DNA of 64,000 nucleotides, from NCBI RefSeq assembly GCF_014208105.1, contig NZ_JACHMQ010000001.1, positions 4,216,001-4,280,000 of the forward strand, read 5' to 3'. The DNA is from Actinomadura coerulea (GTDB lineage: Bacteria; Actinomycetota; Actinomycetes; Streptosporangiales; Streptosporangiaceae). Position numbers and translations under genes: made by a program. Below are positions 1 to 7,789 of the stretch, piece after piece. How positions within the stretch are numbered: the stretch's first letter is position 1; each line of letters opens with the position of its first letter. Under the pieces are notes generated by a model, which was not told where the DNA came from, made no database searches, and saw only the letters and a program-made list of their open reading frames with translations.

Positions 1-869
1 GCGAAGTGCAGCCCCTGCCGTCCGTAGAGGCTGGTGAGCGCGCCCATGCAGTCGAGCATCTGGGCGTTGGACGACAGGGCCCCGGTGATCCCCTGCTCCT
101 GGAGGCGGGCGTCGGGGGGCGCGCCGCTGGCCAGCCAGTCCATCACCGCGAGGGCGAGCTGCACGTCGGCCAGCAAGGCGAAGGCGGTGCCGAACTGCTT
201 GTTCCCGGTCACCTGCCAGAGCCGCTCCTGGAGCTGCCTCGGCACCTTGGCCGCCAGTCCGGCCTGCCGCGCGAGGGCGCGGGGGTCGAGACCCGGGTCG
301 CGCCGCTCCAGCGCCGCGGCCTGTTCGGCCAGGTGGGGGAAGTCGATCCGGAGCCGCTCGGCGACGACGTCGGCGTAGTAGCCGAGGGCGACGTCCTTGA
401 GCTCGTCGAGGTGGAACCTGGTGATGAAGGAGGCCCGGTACAGCGTGCCGAAGTCGGAGGCCTGCGCCGACAGAGGAATGATCTTGCGCGGGATCGCGGC
501 GCCGGGCGGCGGATGGCGTAACCGGTGGACCAGGGTGTTGAGCAGGTGCGTCTTGCCGGTGCCCGCCTCACCGGAGACGGCGATGACCTCGCCGTTCGCG
601 CCGGTGGAGGAGGCCCGCACCGCCTCGTCGTCGGTCAGCTCCCGCGAGTCCGCCTGGCCGCCGTTCCGGCCGGGGGCCTGCTGGGATCGCACGTCCCGCC
701 AGAGGATCAGGCTCCGTGCGAGGTAGTCGTCGACCACGCGCCGCACGGTGAGGATCGCCGGGGTGTCGAGGCTGACCACCTCGCCCGGCAGTTCGCCGAG
801 CGCCGCGGACGCCCCGGGAGGAAAGGGATTGCGCCGTGCCGCCGGTGACGGCTCATGATCAGCGGTCAT
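1..869 (-). CDS. P-loop ATPase, partial at the left edge
   Basis: About 289 residues are visible before the window ends; the C-terminus is missing. The ATG at 869 overlaps the stop of the upstream ATPase gene (ATGA at 866-869), so the two are almost certainly translated together. A Walker A motif GEAGTGKT lies at residues 100-107, inside a short beta-strand/loop context (EVIAVSG before it). The rest is helix-rich and Leu/Ala-rich, without membrane segments or a secretion signal, so the protein is probably cytoplasmic. The first 90 residues are polar and of no recognised fold. I do not recognise the family beyond an AAA/STAND-type NTPase. Being the second ATPase of a lipoprotein-ATPase-ATPase operon, it may partner the gene before it. 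Confidence 0.8.
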   Translation of the reverse strand, partial: MTADHEPSPAARRNPFPPGASAALGELPGEVVSLDTPAILTVRRVVDDYLARSLILWRDVRSQQAPGRNGGQADSRELTDDEAVRASSTGANGEVIAVSGEAGTGKTHLLNTLVHRLRHPPPGAAIPRKIIPLSAQASDFGTLYRASFITRFHLDELKDVALGYYADVVAERLRIDFPHLAEQAAALERRDPGLDPRALARQAGLAAKVPRQLQERLWQVTGNKQFGTAFALLADVQLALAVMDWLASGAPPDARLQEQGITGALSSNAQMLDCMGALTSLYGRQGLHF

Positions 870-1873
870 GAGGAGCCCGTTTCTTCGCTCGGCGGGGGCA
901 GGACGAACTGGGACGCCAGATCACTGTAACTCACGTCGCGTGGACTGTCAGCCCTAATGATCTTTTCGAAGACCTCCGCCAGCCCTTCTACCAGAAGCTT
1001 TATCGTCATGGTCCCGTTCCATGCGGTCATAAGCGCCTTGATATGGTCTTCCCGGATATTCAGGGATTCGCGGCGGGCCGTTTTCTGGTAGAGGCGCTGC
1101 CTGACGAATGTCCACCCGTCCTCGACGGCCAGCGGGCGGGGGCGCAGCGGGATGACGGAGATGTTGCCGCCGAAGGGCGGGTGCCCCTGATCGGCGTCCT
1201 CGTCCTCGAACTCCGCGAAGAACAGCATGCAGGGCTGGACGACCTCGGCGTAGAACCGCACGTCGAGCAGGTTCGCCGAGCGCGGGAGGATGACCACGAC
1301 CAGCGGCCCGTCGTCGGTGGAGCCCAGGCCGATCTCCCAGAGCATGGTGGCGACCTCGTCCCTCACCCGGTCCGCGGTGAGGCCCTCCCGCTCCTTGAGC
1401 CGGTCGACGTCCTTGATCACGCTCTGCAGGCGCGCCAGCCGCGACTGCGAGCCCGAGAAATGCGGGCTCTCCATCAGCTGGGAGCAGATCTTGAAGACGA
1501 GTCCGAGCATCCGCCGCTCCGGGGTCCCGACCGGGCCGATCAGCGTTCTGGCGTCGACGACCTGCAGGTCGACCGAGCCGGGGAGCTCCTTGAGGAAATG
1601 GACGCATCTGCAGATCAGGGACGTCTTTCCGGTGCCCTGCAATCCGTGGACGAAGACGAGGTGGCCGCGGTCGCGGATTGTTTCGATATCGTCAAACTCG
1701 TCTTGGAATGCGGCGAAACACTCGGTGAACGAACTGGTCTCCACGTAGTGATCCGCGTGCTTGCCGACGCGGTGCGGTTCCAGGGCCAGCGGCGGCCTGT
1801 CGGCGTAACGCACCAGACGGAGCGGGTTGCCCGCCGAGAGGCGCCCGTTCGGCGTCCGGAGGTCGCTCGTCAC
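866..1873 (-). CDS. P-loop ATPase (AAA/STAND-like), function unknown
   Basis: A 335-residue protein starting at GTG 1873, which overlaps the stop of the upstream lipoprotein gene by four bases (GTGA). The frame is open further upstream, but that part would lie entirely inside the lipoprotein gene, so the later start is preferred. Walker A is GLQGTGKT at residues 77-84. A hydrophobic strand with a plausible Walker B character (PLVVVILPRS) lies near residue 185, although the usual acidic pair is not obvious. N-terminal residues 1-60 contain a conserved-looking PHRVGKHADHYVETSSF stretch, as seen in KAP/AAA-like NTPases that bind a partner. No membrane segment. The next gene encodes a second P-loop ATPase, suggesting a two-ATPase complex recruited to a membrane lipoprotein. 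Confidence 0.8.
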   Translation of the reverse strand: MTSDLRTPNGRLSAGNPLRLVRYADRPPLALEPHRVGKHADHYVETSSFTECFAAFQDEFDDIETIRDRGHLVFVHGLQGTGKTSLICRCVHFLKELPGSVDLQVVDARTLIGPVGTPERRMLGLVFKICSQLMESPHFSGSQSRLARLQSVIKDVDRLKEREGLTADRVRDEVATMLWEIGLGSTDDGPLVVVILPRSANLLDVRFYAEVVQPCMLFFAEFEDEDADQGHPPFGGNISVIPLRPRPLAVEDGWTFVRQRLYQKTARRESLNIREDHIKALMTAWNGTMTIKLLVEGLAEVFEKIIRADSPRDVSYSDLASQFVLPPPSEETGSS

Positions 1874-2862
1874 GAGGGCACCTTCTGCCAGAACGCGAAC
1901 CAGCGGAGGACCGGTGGACGCCACGGGTGCTCCAGGGCCCGTGCGGTGCCGCCGACCTGGGCGTCGATCCGGTGGACGACCTCCATGACCGCCGCGTGCC
2001 TGGTCTGTCTGGCCTGGTCGCTCAGCCCGTTCCACCCCGAGGCGACCGCTTCGTCCAGCCTGTCCGGGGCGAGTGCGGCGAGCACCGGGGACAGGGTGCG
2101 CCACCAGGGGCGGCGAGCCTTGATCTCCTCCAGCCGGAGCGCCAGTTCCCGCGCGGTGTCGTGCAGGGGCTGGACGGACGGCTGCCCGGCCGTCCTGCGC
2201 CTCTCGGCGTAGTCGCTCGCCGCGGTGAGGAATTCCCTGGCCAGCCTCCGGAGTTCGAGCCCCTCTTTCCGGCCGCGGTCCACGGACGCTCTCCATTCGG
2301 TGGTGAAGAGAGTGAGCAGGGCGCCCAGCAGAAGCGGGCCGAAAACCTTTGCGGCGGACACCCAGAACGATGATCCCTTCTTCTCCCGGGAAACGGTCTG
2401 GGCACCTATCAGGGCGTCGCAGGCGCGGTCGAAGTCAGTTCTGTTGCGTACGGACCAGGCTTGCAGTTCCGCGGGCCCCGGAGTGCGAGCGGCCGCAGTC
2501 GGCCACGGTGACGCTCCGGACGGGGTCCGCGGGGAGGGTGAGGTCGTGGGAGGTGACGCCATGGGGGGTGAGGCCGTGGGCGCCGGTGTCCCCGGCGGTG
2601 CGCCGGTGGGCGCGGGTGCGGGCGCGGCTCCGGGGACGGGGAGTCCGAGCGCCAGGAGGGCCGTGGTCATCTGACCGGGGCGGGACAGGCAGTAGACGGT
2701 GGCGGCGTCCCGGCGGTCTCCCCCGCCGGGGGACGCCGCGGACGAGGGAGGAGGGGCGTCCGATAACGAGGCCGGCGATTCCGCGGCCGCGCCGAACGGG
2801 CGGCTCACGCACCCGATGAGCAGCAGACCGGCCATGCAGAAGAACAGCCTGCGAACACTCAT
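1870..2862 (-). CDS. Putative lipoprotein with central membrane segment
   Basis: A 330-residue protein with a type II signal peptide: basic MSVRR, a hydrophobic core and a lipobox LIGC with the acylated cysteine at residue 18. A Pro/Ala/Thr/Ser-rich linker fills residues 30-125. A second hydrophobic stretch (VFGPLLLGALLTLFTTEW, about 173-190) looks like a true membrane span, which would put the charged, helical C-terminal 140 residues on the cytoplasmic side. The ATG at 2862 is preceded by GGAGG at a good distance. It is the first gene of the three-gene unit and overlaps the next by GTGA. A cytoplasmic tail next to two ATPases suggests that it anchors them to the membrane; this is inference. 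Confidence 0.75.
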   Translation of the reverse strand: MSVRRLFFCMAGLLLIGCVSRPFGAAAESPASLSDAPPPSSAASPGGGDRRDAATVYCLSRPGQMTTALLALGLPVPGAAPAPAPTGAPPGTPAPTASPPMASPPTTSPSPRTPSGASPWPTAAARTPGPAELQAWSVRNRTDFDRACDALIGAQTVSREKKGSSFWVSAAKVFGPLLLGALLTLFTTEWRASVDRGRKEGLELRRLAREFLTAASDYAERRRTAGQPSVQPLHDTARELALRLEEIKARRPWWRTLSPVLAALAPDRLDEAVASGWNGLSDQARQTRHAAVMEVVHRIDAQVGGTARALEHPWRPPVLRWFAFWQKVPS

Positions 2863-3050
2863 TGATCGTCCTCCGCGGTCAGAATAGCGGGCAGGTACCG
2901 CCCAACGGGGGACAAGTCACGGACTCGCTACCGGACGGCAAGAGTCCCCGCCGGGCGACCGGAGCGTGCGAGAGGGCCGGCGATGTTCAACGATCACGAA
3001 ATGCGGACTAAAATGCTGGTGATCGGACGTTCGGCGGAAGGCCGGGCTTT

Positions 3051-4430
3051 ATGACATTGATGAATCATTCCTTTTCCGGTACCGAATTCGACTCGCTCGC
3101 CTCGGGAATGGCGACGTCCGGTGCGATCGAGTCGCTGGGAGCGATCCAGCACAGCCGGAACCTGCTGCTGCTGCGCTCGGTGGTGGACGCCGCCCACCGC
3201 ACCGGCCACCCGGAGGCCGCGGCGGCCCGGCACGGCTTCGAGCAGCTGATGGAGCTGAAGCGGCGCGCCCCCGACGCCGCCGCGGCCGTCATCACGCACC
3301 CCTCGACCGGCGGATGGGGCCTACACGCGCTGCGCGTGCTGCGGGGCGGCGCATCGCCCGGCGACCCGCCCGGCGCGCGCCCCGCGCAGCTCGCCGGGAT
3401 GGCCGCGGCCGCCGCCATCCGCGGACGCCGCGCGGGCACGTTCACCGTCCCCGTCTCCAGCGGCACGGTGACCCTGCCCTCGGTGGGCGTCCTCACGGCT
3501 CCGCAGGACGCCGGGACCGTGCGGATCGTCCATGACGGCCGGGAGGTCGTCGCCACGGCCGGGCGGACGAGTTCGGCGATCCCCACCGACGGGACCACGG
3601 ACGCGCCGGGCTGGCAGGGGCTGCGCACCCTCCGCGCCCAGCCCGCCGGGAGAGCCGGGTTCGAGATCCTGCTCGACGATGTCGACCCGTTCCGCTTCCC
3701 CCGCGTGTCGTCAGCCGGAGCCGAGCGGCTCTCCGAGGGAGCCGTCGCCGAACTGGAGCGGACGCTCGGCGACGCCTGGGAGCTGCTGTCGCGCCACCAC
3801 CGGGCCAGCGCGCGCGAGCTCTCCGGCACGGTGTCCACGCTCACGCCCCTGCGGTCTTCCGGCGACGAGTTCCGCAGCGCCACCTCGCGGGAGCATTACG
3901 GCTGCGTCGCGCTGTCCCTGCCGGTCATTCCGACGCAGCTCGCGGTCACACTCGTCCACGAGGCCCAGCACGGCAAGCTGGCGGCGATCACCGACGCGGT
4001 GAGGCTGCTGCCCGGGGACGACGGCCGCCGGTACTACGCGCCCTGGCGCCCCGACCCGCGGCCGTTCTCCGGTCTGCTGCACGGCACGTACGCCTTCCTC
4101 GGCGTCGCGCGGTTCTGGCGGCGGCAGCGCTGGCTGGAGCGGGGCGAGCACGCCCTGGCGGCGCATCTGGAGTACGCGCACTGGCGCGAAGCGGTGCGGC
4201 TCGGGCTCGTCCAGCTCTGCTCGCGCGACCGCCTGCCCGCGCTCACCGAGCGGTTCGTCCACGGGATGCGGCACGTGCTGGAGCAGTGGCGCGCCGAGCC
4301 GGTCCCGGGGCCGGCCGCCGCGCTGGCGGCGGAGCGCTCCACCGCGCACCGCGAGCACTGGATCGCCGCCAACGGGCCGCTGCCCGGCTGCCTGCGAACG
4401 GTCCGCGACCTGCCGGATCCGGTCGCATGA
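3051..4430 (+). CDS. HExxH motif-containing peptide-modification protein (FxsB partner)
   Basis: A 459-residue protein whose hallmark is HEAQH at residues 303-307, within LVHEAQHGK. Proteins with this motif next to FxsB-type radical SAM enzymes form a known family (HEXXH putative peptide-modification domain, now often annotated as alpha-ketoglutarate-dependent HExxH peptide beta-hydroxylase). The N-terminus (FDSLASG, then a Leu-rich helix) matches what I recall of the family. The expected job is hydroxylation or other tailoring of a small ribosomally made peptide. The ATG at 3051 has GGAAGG about nine bases upstream. Its stop overlaps the start of the radical SAM gene (ATGA at 4427-4430), so the two are translationally coupled. 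In some genomes both domains are fused in one protein; here they are separate. Confidence 0.85.
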   Translation: MTLMNHSFSGTEFDSLASGMATSGAIESLGAIQHSRNLLLLRSVVDAAHRTGHPEAAAARHGFEQLMELKRRAPDAAAAVITHPSTGGWGLHALRVLRGGASPGDPPGARPAQLAGMAAAAAIRGRRAGTFTVPVSSGTVTLPSVGVLTAPQDAGTVRIVHDGREVVATAGRTSSAIPTDGTTDAPGWQGLRTLRAQPAGRAGFEILLDDVDPFRFPRVSSAGAERLSEGAVAELERTLGDAWELLSRHHRASARELSGTVSTLTPLRSSGDEFRSATSREHYGCVALSLPVIPTQLAVTLVHEAQHGKLAAITDAVRLLPGDDGRRYYAPWRPDPRPFSGLLHGTYAFLGVARFWRRQRWLERGEHALAAHLEYAHWREAVRLGLVQLCSRDRLPALTERFVHGMRHVLEQWRAEPVPGPAAALAAERSTAHREHWIAANGPLPGCLRTVRDLPDPVA

Positions 4431-5599
4431 GCCCGTCCGCGCCGCGGGAGGCGCTGCCCTTCCGGGAGTTCGTCCTCAAGATCCACAGCCGCTGCAACCT
4501 GGCCTGCGACTACTGCTACGTGTACGAGATGGGCGACCAGAGCTGGCGCGACCGTCCGGTCGCGATGCCGGCCGAGGTGGTCGACGCCGCCGCGCGGCGC
4601 ATCGGGGACCACGTCCGCGAGCACGCGCTCCCCTCGGTCGAGGTCGTGCTGCACGGAGGCGAGCCGCTGCTGGCGGCGCCGCCCCTCGTCGAGCGGGTGG
4701 TCCGGTCCGTGCGCGCCGAAGGCGTGGCCGCGTCGTTCTTCGTGCAGACGAACGGCACCCGGCTGACCGGGGCCCGCCTCGCCCAGCTCGACCGGCTCGG
4801 CGTCCGGATCGGCGTGAGCATGGACGGCGACGCCGCCGCGCAGGACCGGCACCGCCGCCTGCCGGACGGCCGGGGAAGCCACGCCTCGGTGTCGGCCGCC
4901 CTGGACGACCTGTCCACCGGCCCGTACCGGCACCTGTTCTCGGGCATCCTCTGCACGATCGACCTCCGCAACGACCCCGTCGCGACCTACGAGGCGCTGC
5001 TGCGCCACCGCCCGCCCCGCGTGGACTTCCTCCTCCCCCACGGGACCTGGTCGGCGCCTCCCCCGGGACGCGCCGAGGGGTCGCCCGCCACCCCGTACGC
5101 CGACTGGCTCATCGAGATCTTCGACCGCTGGTACGGCGCGGCGGAACCGCCGGCGGACGTGCGGACGTTCAGCGACCTGCTCACCCTGCTGCTCGGCGGA
5201 ACCGTCGGCAACGAGGGGCTCGGGCTCGCCCCCGTCCGGTACGCCGTCATCGAGACCGACGGCGCGATCGAGTATTCCGACCTGCTCAAGCCCGTGACCG
5301 CCGCCTCCGCCGGCACCGGCCTGAACGTCCTGCGCGACTCCCTGGAGGCGGCGCGCGCCCTGCCGGCCGCCGTCGAGCGGCAGCTCGGCGCGGCGGGCCT
5401 GTGCGAGCGGTGCCGGGCCTGCCCGCTGGTCGCCGTGTGCGGGGGCGGCCTTCAGGCCCACCGCTACCGGCACGGGACGGGCTTCGACAACCCCACGGTC
5501 TACTGCCCGGACATGATCCGTCTCATCGAGCACGTGCGGGGCCGCGTGTCCGAGGACCTGGCCGCGGCCCGTCCCTCCGAGCGCGGTCCCGCGGTCTGA
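4427..5599 (+). CDS. fxsB: FxsB-type radical SAM/SPASM peptide maturase
   Basis: A 390-residue enzyme. The radical SAM cluster is Cys23-x3-Cys27-x2-Cys30, inside CNLACDYCYVYEMGDQSW, the signature of the FxsB family. VVLHGGEPL and VQTNGT follow as the expected SAM-binding elements. A C-terminal SPASM-like region carries Cys326, 329, 332, 338 and 360, enough to ligate auxiliary iron-sulfur clusters. Such enzymes cross-link or otherwise modify short peptides; the FxsB family is named for precursors ending in FxSxx-COOH. The gene begins inside the stop codon of the HExxH gene. No precursor gene could be found upstream, downstream or between the two (see findings), so the substrate is unknown. No terminator hairpin is evident after 5599. 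Confidence 0.9.
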   Translation: MSPSAPREALPFREFVLKIHSRCNLACDYCYVYEMGDQSWRDRPVAMPAEVVDAAARRIGDHVREHALPSVEVVLHGGEPLLAAPPLVERVVRSVRAEGVAASFFVQTNGTRLTGARLAQLDRLGVRIGVSMDGDAAAQDRHRRLPDGRGSHASVSAALDDLSTGPYRHLFSGILCTIDLRNDPVATYEALLRHRPPRVDFLLPHGTWSAPPPGRAEGSPATPYADWLIEIFDRWYGAAEPPADVRTFSDLLTLLLGGTVGNEGLGLAPVRYAVIETDGAIEYSDLLKPVTAASAGTGLNVLRDSLEAARALPAAVERQLGAAGLCERCRACPLVAVCGGGLQAHRYRHGTGFDNPTVYCPDMIRLIEHVRGRVSEDLAAARPSERGPAV

Positions 5600-5743
5600 A
5601 TACCCGTCCGGCGCGCGCCGAGTGGGGCGTCTCCTTCATCAAGCTTAGTGGGATATTGACCCGCTCTTTGACCGTATGACTGTTTTAGGTGACGCTCCGT
5701 GAGCATCATCCGCAGGTCAGCCGACGCGTGGCAGGGGGGCATC

Positions 5744-6214
5744 GTGAGTCAGGGAGCCGAGCAGGGTGCGGTCGGGACGACGCGCAAGCGGGGTGCCGAC
5801 GGAGGGTCGAGCGAGCTCGTCACGTCCAGCGGCAGCACGCGGATCGCCGACGACGTCGTGGCGAAGATCGCCACCATGGCCGCCCGGCAGGTCGGCGGGG
5901 TGTACGAGATGGGCGCGGGCATGTCCCGGACGATCGGGTCGGTCCGGGAGCGCCTCCCGGGGGTGACGGCCGACAGCACGCAGGGCGTCGCCGTGCAGGT
6001 CGGCGAGCGCCAGGCGGCCGTCGACATCGACCTCGTCGTGGAGTACGGCCTGTCCATCCCGGACCTGGCCGCCGCCGTGCGCACCAACGTCGCCAACGAG
6101 ATCGAGCACATGTGCGGCCTGGAGGTCGTCGAGGTGAACATCACCGTGGACGACGTCCACGTGGCGGACGAGGAGCCGCCGGAGCCGCGGCGCGAGGAGT
6201 CCCGAGTTCGATGA
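5744..6214 (+). CDS. Asp23/Gls24 family envelope stress response protein
   Basis: About 156 residues. The Gls24 core runs from residue 25 to 130: IADDVVAKIATMAARQVGGVYEM, then VAVQVGERQAAVDIDLVVEYG, then NEIEHMCGLEVVEVNITVDDVH. The GTG at 5744 is chosen because AGGGGGG lies just upstream; an earlier in-frame GTG at 5699 would add 15 residues. This is the first of six genes in one transcription unit, whose last member encodes the membrane anchor AmaP. In firmicutes Asp23 is held at the membrane by AmaP and is induced by cell-wall or alkaline stress; a similar envelope role is assumed here. The C-terminus is Glu/Arg-rich. Confidence 0.88.
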   Translation: MSQGAEQGAVGTTRKRGADGGSSELVTSSGSTRIADDVVAKIATMAARQVGGVYEMGAGMSRTIGSVRERLPGVTADSTQGVAVQVGERQAAVDIDLVVEYGLSIPDLAAAVRTNVANEIEHMCGLEVVEVNITVDDVHVADEEPPEPRREESRVR

Positions 6215-6600
6215 TCTCCCGGACGGAGGCGGCGGGGCCGCGGGCCGTGCCGGGCGGGGAACCGTCCGGCGGGCCGGAGGCGGCGGCCGCCCGGCCGGGC
6301 GCGGCGCCCGGCCGCGGGGAGCCGCTCGCCGACCTGGCGGAGCGGATCGGCGCGGCGGCCGCGGCCTGCCCGGACGTCCTCGGACTGACGGCCGGTCCGC
6401 GCGGCTGGATCGCGACCTACCGCGCCGGGCCCCCCTACGCGGGGGTCGCGGTGCACGACGAGGTGGTCGAGGTGGGGGTGGTCGTCCGGTACGGACGGCC
6501 CTTCGCCGAGATCGCCGAGGACGTACGGCGTCTGGTCCGCCCGCTCGCGGGCCGGCGGACGGTGGACGTGGTGATCGGGGACGTGGCCGATGGCGGCTGA
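6211..6600 (+). CDS. Small Gls24-operon protein, degenerate Gls24-like fold
   Basis: 129 residues, starting at ATG 6211 within the stop of the previous gene (ATGA). Residues 1-45 are a disordered Gly/Pro/Ala/Glu-rich leader. Residues 45-129 carry the alternation of the Gls24 fold: LAERIGAAAAACPDVLGLTAG, then VAVHDEVVEVGVVVRYGRP, then IAEDVRRLVRPLAGRRTVDVVIGDV. It resembles a shortened Gls24 paralogue that lacks the usual conserved VxG region. A non-membrane partner of the Asp23-like proteins is the most likely role. Confidence 0.75.
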   Translation: MISRTEAAGPRAVPGGEPSGGPEAAAARPGAAPGRGEPLADLAERIGAAAAACPDVLGLTAGPRGWIATYRAGPPYAGVAVHDEVVEVGVVVRYGRPFAEIAEDVRRLVRPLAGRRTVDVVIGDVADGG

Positions 6601-6630
6601 GAACCCCGCCGAGCCGAAAGGGTGATCGAG

Positions 6631-6834
6631 ATGGATGTGCGAGTGCCGTGGCCTGTGATCGGCCTGGTCGTCGGGCTGGCACTGGGGTTCGCCGGAGCGT
6701 TCGGCGGCGCCGGCGCGTTCTTCCTGGTCCTGTTCCTCGGCGCCCTCGGCTTCGTGATCGGCCGGGTCATCGAGGGCAGCCTCGACCTCGGGCAGGTCTT
6801 CTCGACGAGCCGCACGGGGCGGCGGCCGCGATGA
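6631..6834 (+). CDS. Small membrane protein, DUF2273-like
   Basis: A 67-residue protein made almost entirely of two hydrophobic helices: WPVIGLVVGLALGFAGAFGG and AFFLVLFLGALGFVIGRVIEG. This is the size and pattern of the DUF2273 proteins that sit next to Gls24 and AmaP genes in actinobacteria and firmicutes. The ATG at 6631 follows AAAGGG by eight bases. A GTG at 6622 falls on the ribosome-binding site and is less likely. The stop overlaps the next start (ATGA at 6831-6834). Confidence 0.8.
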   Translation: MDVRVPWPVIGLVVGLALGFAGAFGGAGAFFLVLFLGALGFVIGRVIEGSLDLGQVFSTSRTGRRPR

Positions 6835-7184
6835 GCGACGACGAGCGGGGCAGGACGACGATCCGCGAACGGTCCGTCGCGCGCATCGTCGCCGAGGCGG
6901 CCCAGGACGTCGAGGCGTCCGGCGGGCTCGGCCGGACCGTCGTCGGCGTCCCGGTCTCCGGGCGGGGGCCCGCCCGCACGGAGGTGCGGGTGCACGGCGA
7001 CATCGTCACGGCCAAGGTGGCGCTGTCGGTGGCCTACCCGATGCCGGTCCGCGCGGTCGCCCGCGAGGTGCGCGAACGGGTGCGCGAGCGGGTGACGGAG
7101 CTGACCGGTCTCACCGTCGGGCAGGTGGACATCGAGGTGGCCGAGCTCGGGCGCCCCACCGCGGGTGAGAGGACCGTGCGGTGA
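6831..7184 (+). CDS. Gls24-like protein, second copy in the operon
   Basis: 117 residues. RSVARIVAEAAQDVEASGG corresponds to the first helix of the Gls24 fold, AKVALSVAYPMPVRAVAREVRERV to the central strand and helix, and LTGLTVGQVDIEVAEL to the last strand. It is clearly related to the Asp23-like protein at 5744 but shorter and Arg-rich. It is coupled to the genes on both sides by ATGA and GTGA overlaps. A heteromeric assembly of several Gls24-type subunits on an AmaP anchor is the simplest reading of the operon. Confidence 0.8.
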   Translation: MSDDERGRTTIRERSVARIVAEAAQDVEASGGLGRTVVGVPVSGRGPARTEVRVHGDIVTAKVALSVAYPMPVRAVAREVRERVRERVTELTGLTVGQVDIEVAELGRPTAGERTVR

Positions 7185-7789
7185 CCGCCCAGGCCGGGGC
7201 GCGGCCCGCCACTGAGCCGAGCACGCGGCCCGCCTCGACGCGGAAGGCCGACCGCGCCGCGAGGCACACGTTCCGCTCGCACCGGGTGCTTCCGGCCCTC
7301 GCGGCCGCGCTGCTGATGACGGCGGCCGGTGTGCTGACGGCGATCGAGGTGATCTCGGCGGCGCTGAACGGCTCGGTGCACGTCTTCCCCTACGGGTGGG
7401 TGCGGGACGCGAACTGGGACGGCGTGTACGCTCGCGCGGTCTTCGCCGCCCTCGCACTGATCGGCCTCTGGTTCGTGCTGGCCGCCGTGCTGCCGGGCAG
7501 GTCGCGGATCGTCCCGCTGCACGGGCGGGACCCGAGCCTGATGATGGGCGTGAGCAGGCGGGGCCTCAAGCGCTCCGTCGCCGCCGCGGCCGAGGGCGCG
7601 CCGGGCGTGTCGGGGGTCGGCAGGGTCCGCCTGGGGCGCCGGCGGGTGCGGGTGGTCGCGGAGACGCCCGTGCGCGATCCCGCGGGCCTGGACGCGGAGA
7701 TCACCGAGGCGGTGCGGGACCGGCTCGACCGGCTCGACCCCCTCCCCGCCCGCTCCGTCATGGTGCGCATGAAGCACCGGGAGACCTGA
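7181..7789 (+). CDS. DUF6286-like two-span membrane protein
   Basis: 202 residues starting at GTG 7181, which overlaps the previous stop. A charged N-terminal 35 residues precede two membrane spans (VLPALAAALLMTAAGVLTAIEVI and AVFAALALIGLWFVLAAVLPG) separated by about 30 residues. The remaining 90 residues form a cytoplasmic alpha/beta domain (GLKRSVAAAAEGAPGVSGVG, then RVRVVAETPVRD) that looks like a divergent Gls24 or AmaP tail. Proteins labelled DUF6286 occur at this place in actinobacterial Gls24-AmaP operons. Probably a second anchor for the Asp23-like subunits. Confidence 0.78.
   Translation: MTAQAGARPATEPSTRPASTRKADRAARHTFRSHRVLPALAAALLMTAAGVLTAIEVISAALNGSVHVFPYGWVRDANWDGVYARAVFAALALIGLWFVLAAVLPGRSRIVPLHGRDPSLMMGVSRRGLKRSVAAAAEGAPGVSGVGRVRLGRRRVRVVAETPVRDPAGLDAEITEAVRDRLDRLDPLPARSVMVRMKHRET

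Noticed and set aside
866-2296. Long version of the ATPase B gene starting at 2296
   Set aside because: The extra 140 codons lie wholly inside the lipoprotein gene in another frame, are Arg/Pro/Gly-rich and show no domain; the GTGA-coupled start at 1873 is better.
5689-6600. A single long frame covering the first two Gls24-operon genes
   Set aside because: The first part is an Arg/His-rich shadow of the Asp23-like gene; only the part from ATG 6211 is protein-like.
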